Below are positions 1-6,894 of a stretch of DNA of 10,647 bases, one piece after another. Below the pieces are notes generated by a model, which made no database searches, was not told where the DNA came from, and was given only the letters and a program-made list of their open reading frames with translations. This stretch comes from Bacilli bacterium (lineage in GTDB: Bacteria; Bacillota_I; Bacilli_A; RF39; UBA660), in the NCBI GenBank assembly GCA_017411235.1, contig JAFPMR010000262.1, positions 1 through 10,647 of the forward strand, written 5' to 3'. How positions within the stretch are numbered: position 1 is the first letter of the stretch; every line of letters begins with the position of its first letter. Made by a program: the position numbers and the translations under genes.

Positions 1-1111
1 ATTCTTTATATTTGCTCTTAAATAGATTTAAGAACTTACTTACTTCTTCATTTGTAGTTACATAACTTAAACTTATTCTAATAGTAGATGTAGCTCTCTT
101 CTTATCATTGTAGATTGCCATTACACTAGTAGATAAATCTCCACTACTGCAAGCAGTATTAGTACTCAAATATACCTCATCATCTTCCATACTATGGATA
201 AATGTTTCTGGTCTTATATTCTCTAAACTAATATTTAAAATATGTGGAATAGAATACTTAGTTCTATTTAATAATACACCATCATATTTCATTAATTCAT
301 TACATATTCTCTCGTTTAATCTTTGTACCTTAGCTTCTTTTTCTTCTAGATTATCTAAAGCAATTCTACAAGCTTTAGATAAAGCTACGATCAAAGGTAA
401 TGGTGGTGTTCCACTTCTTAATTCATTAAAATGTCCACTACCATGTATTAAAGGTACTATATTTACTCTGCTACTCTTAAATAGAAAACCAATACCTTTA
501 GGTCCAAAGATCTTATGACCACTCATAGAAGCCATATCTACATCATGCATATTAACTGGTATTTTACCAATAGCTTGTGTCATATCTGAATGAAATATCG
601 CACTTGGATTCTCTTTTTTAATTATTTGTCTTAAAGTCTTTAGTGGTTGTCTTATACCAACTTCACTATTAACTGCACAAATACTAACTAAAATAGTATC
701 CTCTCTTACTTTCTTCTTTAAATCTTCAAAATCTATTAAACCTTCTTCATCATTATTAACATAACTAATTTCAAATCCTTCTTTTTCTAAGAAATTACAA
801 ATTTCATAAATAGAAGGATGCTCTAATTTAGAAACAACAATATGCTTACCACGATTTTTATAAGCCATTGCTACTCCTTTAAGAGCCATATTATTACTTT
901 CTGTAGCTCCACTAGTTATTATTAACTCATCTTCATTTATATTAAATAATTCACATATCTGTTTTGTTGCACTATTAAGTAATACTTTGGACTTAACTCC
1001 TAAAGCATGTATAGAGTTAGCATTACCCATATAGTCTCTAGTTGCTTTATTATAACTTTCTAAAACATCATATAAAACAGGTGTTGTAGCTGAATAATCT
1101 AAATATATCAT
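1..1111 (-). CDS. nifS: Cysteine desulfurase, NifS/IscS type (3' end cut by window edge)
   Basis: PLP-dependent enzyme that removes sulfur from cysteine, leaving alanine and an enzyme-bound persulfide for Fe-S clusters or tRNA thiolation; cytoplasmic. The 370 visible codons begin with LDYSATTP. They include the cofactor motif ATESNN (residues 69-74), the base-stacking His98 in LEHPS, Asp176 and Gln179 in SDMTQA, and the Schiff-base Lys200 in SGHK. The persulfide Cys321 sits in TNTACSSGD, which marks the NifS/IscS group rather than SufS. The family is usually 380-400 residues, so only a few residues should be missing. The ATG at 1109-1111 has an AGGTGA ribosome site 7 bases upstream. It lies downstream of ezrA, as the nifZ desulfurase does near ezrA in Bacillus, where thiI follows; whether thiI follows here is outside the window. 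A terminator after ezrA and a separate promoter suggest independent transcription. The family call is firm; the sulfur acceptor is not known. Confidence 0.94.
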   Translation of the reverse strand, partial: MIYLDYSATTPVLYDVLESYNKATRDYMGNANSIHALGVKSKVLLNSATKQICELFNINEDELIITSGATESNNMALKGVAMAYKNRGKHIVVSKLEHPSIYEICNFLEKEGFEISYVNNDEEGLIDFEDLKKKVREDTILVSICAVNSEVGIRQPLKTLRQIIKKENPSAIFHSDMTQAIGKIPVNMHDVDMASMSGHKIFGPKGIGFLFKSSRVNIVPLIHGSGHFNELRSGTPPLPLIVALSKACRIALDNLEEKEAKVQRLNERICNELMKYDGVLLNRTKYSIPHILNISLENIRPETFIHSMEDDEVYLSTNTACSSGDLSTSVMAIYNDKKRATSTIRISLSYVTTNEEVSKFLNLFKSKYKE

Positions 1112-1130
1112 ATCAAAATCACCTATCATA

Positions 1131-1159
1131 ATTATAAAGCATTTATAGTAATTCTACAA
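1131..1159 (-). promoter_or_regulatory. Promoter for the cysteine desulfurase
   Basis: On the minus strand a perfect TATAAT (1131-1136) stands 17 bases downstream of a weak TTGTAG (1154-1159). It lies just past the ezrA terminator, so the desulfurase need not depend on read-through. Transcription would start near 1124, almost at the AGGTGA ribosome site (1119-1124), giving a leader of only about 13 bases. Predicted from sequence alone. Confidence 0.55.
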
Positions 1160-1161
1160 AC

Positions 1162-1187
1162 AAAAAAACGAACTAATTAGTTCGTTT
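1162..1187 (-). terminator. Intrinsic terminator of ezrA
   Basis: Bases 1166-1187 form a perfect 22-base palindrome: a 9-base-pair stem (AAACGAACT with AGTTCGTTT) around an AATT loop. On the minus strand it is followed by a run of seven T (1162-1168, partly shared with the stem). The ezrA stop codon at 1177-1179 lies inside the palindrome. On the plus strand the run after the stem is poor, so it probably works in the ezrA direction only. Confidence 0.85.
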
Positions 1188-2901
1188 CTCTTACTTTATC
1201 AAATAATTTATCGCTAATACCAGGTTCTACAGTATTAATCGCTCTTATTGTAGTATCTAAAGCTTTCTTGTAATCTCCTTCATAGAATAGACCTTCAGAC
1301 TTAGTAATCTCTAAATCAACATTCTTATTAATAGAACGATATCTATTACCATAAATGATTGCTACTTCTACCATAGCAGCTGTCTTAATAGCTTCATTAG
1401 CAGTATTATAAACTTTTAAAGCTAAGTCTCTTGCTGTATCAACTCTAATATTTAAAGTTTTAATTGAAACTGGTTTCTTTTCCAATTCCTTTTTCATTTC
1501 TATAATAGCAGCATTAGCTTCTTCCATTTGAACATAATAATTACTTGGTATTACAGGTAACTTATACTCATAAACTCTTCTACTTGCTTTAGCCATAATA
1601 TCATTAATCTCTAACAATTGATCTTTAGCTCTTTGTTCATCTTCTTCTAAACTACCTAAACTACGTAAAGCAACATCTAATTTCTCTTCAGTAACAGACA
1701 ATCTATTATTAAGATTCTCCATCTCTTTACCTAATCTAGTATAAGCAAATGATTTATTACGATGAGCATCTACTATTTCATTATAATCTTTTCTAATAGT
1801 TATTAATTCATTCTTAATAACTTCAATTACCTTAACGTCATCATCAGTTAAATCATAACTATATTTAATAACATCTAACTTACGATACAAACCATTATTA
1901 GTTTTTTCTAACTTATTACATTTAACTAGTATCTTTCTAACATACTCATCAAAGATTTTTCTAGCTCTCTTCTCTGCATCAAAGTCATTATAAATATTAT
2001 CGAAATAACCTAAAATAGTTTTTAATTCAAATACAGAATCTTCAACATTTAAAACATTTAATCTAGCAAAAATATCTTGAATCTTCTTATTAGATTCTTC
2101 AATATTATAATCTAGATTTAAATACTCTAAATTATAACCTTCCCCAATCATTCTTTCTTGAATAGTTTTAACATCCTTCATCTTAGCTGGAATCAAATTA
2201 TTACCCATTAATAGAATAGTAGGAGCTTCTTCAATAATAACATCTAAGTTGCCAATTACATCATCAATACCTTTAACAATCTTACTTACTTCATCATAAC
2301 TATTCTGTTCCATAGCTACTTCAAATGTTGCAAATAACTTATCAACATTCTCGAATTGTAATTCTAAAGGTCCACAAACTTCTTTATAATCATTTTTATT
2401 CTTATTATACTTAGAAATAATCTCACGATACTTAGCTTTTAACTTAGTAATAGTTTCTCTATTCTTCTCTTCAGATAAAGTAATATTTCTAATTTCATCT
2501 AACAAGAAATTAGCTTTACTCTTAACGTAATAAATTTCTAATTCAACTTTAGCTATTTTATCATTTAAAGCTTTATAATCTTTTTCATTAAAGCAATCTT
2601 CTATTTCTATTAAAGCATCTGTGATCTTTGGCAATTCTTCATCTTTAATCTCTTTAAATCTAACTTGCCATTCATCATAAGCTTCTTGCATTTTTTCATT
2701 ATTAACTAATGCTTCAACCTTATTTAATTCACTTAAAATAGAAGAAGAAATAATAAGGTTTTTATCACGTTCCAATGTTACAATTTCATCTTGGTATTTC
2801 TTTTTTTCTTTTCTATTTACCATATTCAAAACAACAACTATAACAATAATACTAACAATATAATAAGTAATACCAGCTAGTATATAAGCAGTCTGACTCA
2901 T
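1177..2901 (-). CDS. ezrA: EzrA, septation ring formation regulator
   Basis: Membrane-anchored cell-division protein of Firmicutes; in studied species it binds FtsZ, restrains Z-ring assembly away from mid-cell and helps recruit division and wall-synthesis proteins. The 574 residues match the usual length (about 560-575). One N-terminal membrane segment (about residues 5-27) is followed by a Lys/Arg-rich NRKEKKK stretch, then some 540 residues of charged, helical, coiled-coil-like sequence consistent with the spectrin-like repeats of EzrA. Near the C-terminus, YGNRYRS (NRYR at 519-522) corresponds to the conserved 'QNR patch' region, and the protein ends in a VEPG-containing helix as expected. 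The ATG at 2901 has a perfect AGGAGG 7 bases upstream. A terminator follows directly. An orphan coiled-coil protein is the alternative, but topology, length and the C-terminal patch together make EzrA very likely. Confidence 0.95.
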   Translation of the reverse strand: MSQTAYILAGITYYIVSIIVIVVVLNMVNRKEKKKYQDEIVTLERDKNLIISSSILSELNKVEALVNNEKMQEAYDEWQVRFKEIKDEELPKITDALIEIEDCFNEKDYKALNDKIAKVELEIYYVKSKANFLLDEIRNITLSEEKNRETITKLKAKYREIISKYNKNKNDYKEVCGPLELQFENVDKLFATFEVAMEQNSYDEVSKIVKGIDDVIGNLDVIIEEAPTILLMGNNLIPAKMKDVKTIQERMIGEGYNLEYLNLDYNIEESNKKIQDIFARLNVLNVEDSVFELKTILGYFDNIYNDFDAEKRARKIFDEYVRKILVKCNKLEKTNNGLYRKLDVIKYSYDLTDDDVKVIEVIKNELITIRKDYNEIVDAHRNKSFAYTRLGKEMENLNNRLSVTEEKLDVALRSLGSLEEDEQRAKDQLLEINDIMAKASRRVYEYKLPVIPSNYYVQMEEANAAIIEMKKELEKKPVSIKTLNIRVDTARDLALKVYNTANEAIKTAAMVEVAIIYGNRYRSINKNVDLEITKSEGLFYEGDYKKALDTTIRAINTVEPGISDKLFDKVRETN

Positions 2902-2933
2902 GACTAAACCTCCTATCTCTAAACTCTATAATA

Positions 2934-2962
2934 ATAATACCACAAAGTACACTTAAAATATA
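2934..2962 (-). promoter_or_regulatory. Probable ezrA promoter (extended -10)
   Basis: The minus strand carries TGGTATTAT, an extended -10 (hexamer TATTAT at 2934-2939, TG at 2941-2942). The -35 position (2957-2962, TATATT) is poor, as often seen with extended -10 promoters. The expected start near 2927 gives a leader of about 25 bases with AGGAGG at 2909-2914. The region is so AT-rich that the assignment is tentative. Confidence 0.4.
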
Positions 2963-2992
2963 TAACTATAAACAAATATTTTGTTAATCTAT

Positions 2993-3023
2993 TTGTAAAC
3001 TAATATCAAAGAAATGATATAAT
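2993..3023 (+). promoter_or_regulatory. Promoter of the 116-residue gene (extended -10)
   Basis: TGATATAAT (3015-3023) is a consensus extended -10 with a perfect TATAAT at 3018-3023. A TTGTAA at 2993-2998 could be a -35 with a long 19-base spacer. The expected start around 3030 falls at the first base of the ribosome site, so the leader would be about 12 bases. The same TGATATAAT string is found in front of ymfF at the other end of the window. Confidence 0.6.
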
Positions 3024-3029
3024 AACCAT

Positions 3030-3036
3030 GAGGTGG
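3030..3036 (+). promoter_or_regulatory. Ribosome binding site that fixes the ATG start at 3042
   Basis: GAGGTGG lies 5 bases before the ATG at 3042-3044. A GTG at 3033 is in frame three codons earlier but lies inside this ribosome site, so it is part of the Shine-Dalgarno sequence, not the start. Confidence 0.7.
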
Positions 3037-3041
3037 ATTTA

Positions 3042-3392
3042 ATGTTTAATAAAAAGAATAAAAAAATAATTGCTAACACAATGAACCTAGCTCGTGGAAC
3101 ATATCTACTATCAATACTTCCTAATGATGAATTCACTACATTATATAAAGCAATGGAAGCAAAAAAAGTAGAAAATCCATCAGAATACAAGATACCAGAT
3201 TGGTTTACTATCCAATTCGTTGACGGCAATAAAAAAGATGTTTATATCTTCCTTGGAAGTTTCCATGAAGGTAAAAAATATCCTATAGTATATAAAGAAT
3301 TATTCATAGAAGAAATGAAAAGATATAAAATAAACTTCAAAGAACTAAAAGATAACAAATATAAAATCAAAAGAAATCCTATTCAAAAATAA
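3042..3392 (+). CDS. Hypothetical basic protein, 116 residues
   Basis: I do not recognise this protein. It starts MFNKKNKKII, has no signal peptide or membrane segment, is rich in lysine throughout and ends in a very basic tail (from about FKELKDNKYKIKRN to IQK). The middle has an alternating, beta-like pattern with aromatic residues (PDWFTIQFVDGNKKDVYIFLG), suggesting a small mixed alpha/beta cytoplasmic protein. The basic character would suit nucleic-acid binding or contact with membrane or ribosome, but no motif supports a choice. That it is a real gene is supported by a consensus promoter, a good ribosome site and a terminator right after the stop. It is transcribed away from ezrA and towards the surface-protein gene, so no operon partner hints at its role. 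The start is set at the ATG behind GAGGTGG. Confidence 0.75.
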   Translation: MFNKKNKKIIANTMNLARGTYLLSILPNDEFTTLYKAMEAKKVENPSEYKIPDWFTIQFVDGNKKDVYIFLGSFHEGKKYPIVYKELFIEEMKRYKINFKELKDNKYKIKRNPIQK

Positions 3393-3429
3393 AAGAGCAA
3401 TCTATTTACTAGATTGCTTTTAATTTTTT
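3391..3429 (+). terminator. Bidirectional terminator between convergent genes
   Basis: GCAATCTA (3397-3404) pairs with TAGATTGC (3410-3417) around a 5-base loop. The stem can lengthen through the flanking A and T runs. On the plus strand it is followed by TTTT, AA and a run of six T (ending 3429); on the minus strand it is followed by TCTTTTATTTTT. It therefore can end both the 116-residue gene and the surface-protein gene, whose stop codon (3409-3411) lies in the hairpin. Confidence 0.85.
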
Positions 3430-6400
3430 AACACTATACACAATAATAATTAATAACACAACTGATAATGCAACAACACGTAGAATATAATCCACAGTTT
3501 CAGGGGAATTAGTTTTTGGACTATCATATTCTTTAATTTCATCACTAACTTCTTCATCAGATGAGTCATTTCCAGTTGGATGAGGAATATCACTTACATT
3601 TGCACCTGGTAGATTTACTTGAACAACATTAGAAACAATACCACTAACGCCTTCAACTACAGCACCATTCTTATATGCTGTCCACTCAGTCCATGAATTA
3701 TTATATGCTTTATCATAAGAATCCTCTGCTGGTGCAACCATCTTTATAACTACATAAGTATAAGTTTTAGCTGGTATATAAGCTGCGTCTCCATCTTCAT
3801 TCTTATATACAAATGCTAAAGATTTAACACTTTCCTTATCAACTCTATCATCATATTTTTTCCAACTCTTATCGTCACTTAATGTTCCAGCATCACTTTT
3901 ATCAGAATAATATACATCAATATCATAACCTTGTCCTTCAGCATATGATAAATCTATTCCATCAAATGCACCTTGCCAGTGATTATTTTTACCATAAGCA
4001 GTTTCAATATTATCATATATAACCAAATTTGTTATGTCATTATTAGATGGTCTTACTCTTAACTTATATTGATAATTTTTAGATACCGAACTAACAGCAT
4101 TACGGCTTGTATAATTATTATCAGTAGTTTCAACTAATGTTAATAAATCTTGATGAGTTGCTTGTAAATCAAGTACTTCCAAAGTAGCAACAGAAGTAAA
4201 CATATAATCTAATTTACCATTATCATTTAAATCTATTGTTTCCTTTAAAGCATAAACATCATCTTTCATTTCTAATGTTTGAACTCTACCATTATAATCA
4301 TTAATCCTAGCATAAGGAATATAATTAACTTTACTTAAATTAATAGGTTCCATATAAATAATATTTTCAAATGACTTTCCAGTTTCAAGAAAAGATTCAT
4401 AAGGAACAGAAACAAAAATATCAAATGAAGGTAAAGATAAACCTTTTATAGTTCCATTTTTTATTTCATTAATAGATAAATCTAATGGATCATCTCTAAA
4501 ATCCCATAAGACTTTTACTAAAGTTCTTCCTGTACCATTATAGTTCTCTTTTATTTCTATATTTAAATGATCTTCTAAATAATCTTTATTAATAGAAGCA
4601 CCAGAAATAGTTTTTATTTTACTAGTTAAAGTACTAGATGGATTTGACATATTATCAACTATAGTAGCATTCATACCTTTTGGTAATAAATCAAAGTATT
4701 CAACTCCAAGAAAACTATCAGTATTTCCATAATCAAATCCCATTTGTGTACTAATTGTATATTTACCAGTATATTCCTCATCAGCAGGTGAATTTTGTAA
4801 TAATCCGTTATTAGCTGATTTCTTTGTTACTTGGAAGCTAACAGCATTATCCAATACATCTTGAGAACAAACAACTCTTTTTAAGTAATCACCATGCACT
4901 ATTAAATCTAATTGAGCAATTTCATTTTTAGTAACACCATCTGCATAGTTATCTAGTTCACCATGATTTACCCATTCACCATCTTGATAAATTTTTAAAT
5001 ATGCAAAATTATATATTTTACTTCTATTATCTAAATCTTTTTTATTGATTAATACATTTGCTTCCATAGTAACTACATAACCGTAATAACTAGCTTGAGT
5101 ACTATGCATATCAGGTTTAATAGATTCTTCCACATTTTTAATAATCCACTTATATGATTGAACATTTTCATCAGATTCAAAAGATACCGTATTATCAACA
5201 TTCGCTTTTAAAGTGTTCCCATATTTAACATATTCATTAGAATCAGCGTATTTAACCCATAATTCAAGATCATATGGTTTAATTGCTTTCTCTGATGCAT
5301 TATATAATTTATTACCATGCCAATACACAGTTGTGAATTTATATTCTTCACTATTTAATTTAACATAGTTTTGCTTATCATCTAATGCATAAACATAATC
5401 GTCTCCAAGTTCAACATCTTCTTTTGTTCCACCCCAAATATAAGTTAATTGGAAATCATATTTTGCATAAGCCATTCCATAAGCAGCTTTAGTCAAGCTA
5501 ACTTTACTTTGTTTATCTGCAATCTTTCTAATTCCACCATCACCATGTCCAGTAAAAACAAAAGCAAATTCATCTAAATTAATTTTCTTCTCTTTTTGAT
5601 TTAAAAGAGAATCCTCTGTTTCATCCCAGTAAACACCATGTACTTCTGAATTGCCAGTAATCGTTGAATGCTCATATTCTGCTTTAGGATAACCTATTGT
5701 TACATAAGAGTAAATCTTATACCATAAATAACGCCAATTAGTTAATTTTACTTTTCCTCCATTAACAGGAAGAGTATTCAATTCATCATCTAAAGCAATA
5801 GCTCCTGATGGTACATCATATAAGAAATACAAAGAATCTTCAGGATATTTTTCTCTTGCATAATTCCATCTGTAATTATATAGCTTAATATCTCTGACAC
5901 CTTTCATCTGTTTCTCAATAGTCATAGTATATTTTACCCATATATAATCACTAGCATTAGCAGGTAAGCCATCTAAAGCTTGAATCTTTTCAGCATCAAC
6001 TACGTATGAGAAATCATCATGATTAGAACTATAATTTAATGTAACATTATTAGTTGTTCCAAGTGGAGATGAATTATAAAGTAATGTAGCATTAAAATCA
6101 AAACTTTTACCACTATTAACATATTGTGGATTTGTTCTAAAAGCTACTTGAACACTTCCTTCAAAATTAGATGATTCTTCAATAGCTACGTTGTTCTCTA
6201 AAACAATACTTTCTCCAGAAGAAACTAGTTTCCAATCTGCTACACTTATATCATCGCCTGTAGAAGAACTAACTATATCAATAACCTTCCCTTTATAATC
6301 ACGGAATCCATTATTAATAACAATTCTTAAATCTCCTGGTTCATAAGAAAATTGGGCATTATTATTTTTATAATTAACTTGCAAAATGATATCTTTTACT

Positions 6401-6621
6401 TCATCAACTTTTACAGCATTCCAAGTATAATTTGTTTTTAATTCTCCATCATCAATGAAGCTCATACTAACATCCCAATTCGAATCAACTTTACTAGGAT
6501 CTTTGAATAATTTTCCATTAACAGCTATTTCAATAGTTTTATTTACTCCCAAAAAAGATATTATTAACAACGGAATTAATAATATCAATGAAAATTTCTT
6601 TATATTTATCTTTTTGCACAT
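3409..6621 (-). CDS. Large exported surface protein with sortase-signal-like C-terminus
   Basis: A 1070-residue protein built for the cell surface; its ligand or activity is unknown. It opens with a basic tail and hydrophobic segment (about residues 10-26), a signal peptide or anchor without a clear cleavage site. The long middle is rich in Asn, Asp, Ser, Thr, Tyr and beta-strand patterns with almost no cysteine, as in stacked beta-sandwich adhesins. At 797-805, DLNDNGKLD resembles a dockerin or EF-hand calcium loop, though the usual acidic twelfth position is Phe. The acidic region before the C-terminus holds SPKTN and SPETV in tandem (1034-1043), then a hydrophobic stretch (about 1046-1063) and KKLKAI. 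This three-part layout matches sortase signals, and SPxT resembles sites of some class B sortases, but the Gly after Thr is absent. A plain C-terminal membrane anchor is the alternative. The ATG at 6621 is preferred over upstream GTG codons. Pilin or adhesin function would be a guess. Confidence 0.85.
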   Translation of the reverse strand: MCKKINIKKFSLILLIPLLIISFLGVNKTIEIAVNGKLFKDPSKVDSNWDVSMSFIDDGELKTNYTWNAVKVDEVKDIILQVNYKNNNAQFSYEPGDLRIVINNGFRDYKGKVIDIVSSSTGDDISVADWKLVSSGESIVLENNVAIEESSNFEGSVQVAFRTNPQYVNSGKSFDFNATLLYNSSPLGTTNNVTLNYSSNHDDFSYVVDAEKIQALDGLPANASDYIWVKYTMTIEKQMKGVRDIKLYNYRWNYAREKYPEDSLYFLYDVPSGAIALDDELNTLPVNGGKVKLTNWRYLWYKIYSYVTIGYPKAEYEHSTITGNSEVHGVYWDETEDSLLNQKEKKINLDEFAFVFTGHGDGGIRKIADKQSKVSLTKAAYGMAYAKYDFQLTYIWGGTKEDVELGDDYVYALDDKQNYVKLNSEEYKFTTVYWHGNKLYNASEKAIKPYDLELWVKYADSNEYVKYGNTLKANVDNTVSFESDENVQSYKWIIKNVEESIKPDMHSTQASYYGYVVTMEANVLINKKDLDNRSKIYNFAYLKIYQDGEWVNHGELDNYADGVTKNEIAQLDLIVHGDYLKRVVCSQDVLDNAVSFQVTKKSANNGLLQNSPADEEYTGKYTISTQMGFDYGNTDSFLGVEYFDLLPKGMNATIVDNMSNPSSTLTSKIKTISGASINKDYLEDHLNIEIKENYNGTGRTLVKVLWDFRDDPLDLSINEIKNGTIKGLSLPSFDIFVSVPYESFLETGKSFENIIYMEPINLSKVNYIPYARINDYNGRVQTLEMKDDVYALKETIDLNDNGKLDYMFTSVATLEVLDLQATHQDLLTLVETTDNNYTSRNAVSSVSKNYQYKLRVRPSNNDITNLVIYDNIETAYGKNNHWQGAFDGIDLSYAEGQGYDIDVYYSDKSDAGTLSDDKSWKKYDDRVDKESVKSLAFVYKNEDGDAAYIPAKTYTYVVIKMVAPAEDSYDKAYNNSWTEWTAYKNGAVVEGVSGIVSNVVQVNLPGANVSDIPHPTGNDSSDEEVSDEIKEYDSPKTNSPETVDYILRVVALSVVLLIIIVYSVKKLKAI

Positions 6622-6627
6622 ATATAA

Positions 6628-6634
6628 CACCACC
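6628..6634 (-). promoter_or_regulatory. Ribosome binding site that fixes the surface-protein start
   Basis: On the minus strand GGTGGTG (inside AGGTGGTG) lies 6 bases before the ATG at 6619-6621. Two in-frame GTG codons (6631-6633 and 6628-6630) belong to this ribosome site, so a longer reading that begins at them, adding four residues, is unlikely. Confidence 0.7.
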
Positions 6635-6655
6635 TATATTATTTATTACAATACA

Positions 6656-6664
6656 ATTGTACCA
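6656..6664 (-). promoter_or_regulatory. Promoter of the surface protein (extended -10)
   Basis: The minus strand reads TGGTACAAT, an extended -10 with hexamer TACAAT (6656-6661) and TG at 6663-6664. No convincing -35 is present at 16-18 bases. The expected start near 6649 leaves a leader of about 28 bases. It is divergent from the rpsD promoter, whose -35 begins about 38 bases further right. Confidence 0.5.
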
Positions 6665-6701
6665 AATTAATATAAAGCGGGCACCAAATATCGCTTGTTT
6701 A

Positions 6702-6729
6702 TTGACATTTCTTGATATTTATGTATAAT
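6702..6729 (+). promoter_or_regulatory. Consensus promoter of rpsD
   Basis: Perfect TTGACA (6702-6707) and perfect TATAAT (6724-6729) with a 16-base spacer: the only promoter in the window with both boxes perfect, as expected for a ribosomal protein gene. Transcription should start at about 6735-6737, leaving a leader of roughly 160 bases before the ATG of rpsD. Confidence 0.9.
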
Positions 6730-6734
6730 TATTA

Positions 6735-6891
6735 GTGCGATGTATTTGGCAGCGTTATAAGTAGTTATAATGTGTTTATTGCCGTAAGGTGTACAAGTAT
6801 TCTAAGGCTGCCTTAGAAAAAAGTATAAAATAAACTCCCTATTTACTACTTTATAACTCCCTATATATCAAAATATAGAGAAAGGAGAATT
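6735..6891 (+). promoter_or_regulatory. Structured rpsD leader, probable S4 autoregulatory element
   Basis: The leader folds into nested elements. An outer helix pairs GTTATAAGTAGT (6754-6765) with 6845-6857, perfect apart from one bulged T. Inside it, GTTTATT (6774-6780) pairs with AATAAAC (6829-6835). Within that are a small hairpin GCC-GTAA-GGT (6781-6790) with a GNRA loop and a hairpin TCTAAGG/CCTTAGA (6801-6817). A 10-base direct repeat AACTCCCTAT (6833-6842 and 6855-6864) brackets the right arm. Its CTCC can pair with GGAG of the ribosome site (AAAGGAG, 6881-6887), and CTATAT/ATATAG (6861-6866 with 6873-6878) forms a stem just ahead of it. S4 is known to repress its own gene through the leader in Bacillus. 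The structure is read from the sequence; binding of S4 and ribosome-site masking are inferences. Confidence 0.75.
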
Positions 6892-6894
6892 ATC

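Noticed and set aside
2984..3229. Minus-strand open frame of 81 codons opposite the 116-residue gene
   Set aside because: It lies antisense to a better supported gene, has no good ribosome site, and its hydrophobic look comes from reading the complement of a lysine-rich gene.
6619..6633. GTG at 6631-6633 as the surface-protein start
   Set aside because: The GTG codons are the ribosome binding site (AGGTGGTG) for the ATG at 6619-6621.
6455..6670. Plus-strand open frame of 71 codons opposite the start of the surface protein
   Set aside because: It is antisense to the signal-peptide region of a clear gene, has no ribosome site and runs into the promoter region; low-complexity Ile/Asn/Phe/Tyr composition is typical of a shadow frame.
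6801..6817. Hairpin TCTAAGG/CCTTAGA in the rpsD leader as a possible attenuator
   Set aside because: It is followed by A residues rather than a U-run on the plus strand, and no competing antiterminator is evident; it fits better as a structural arm of the leader.
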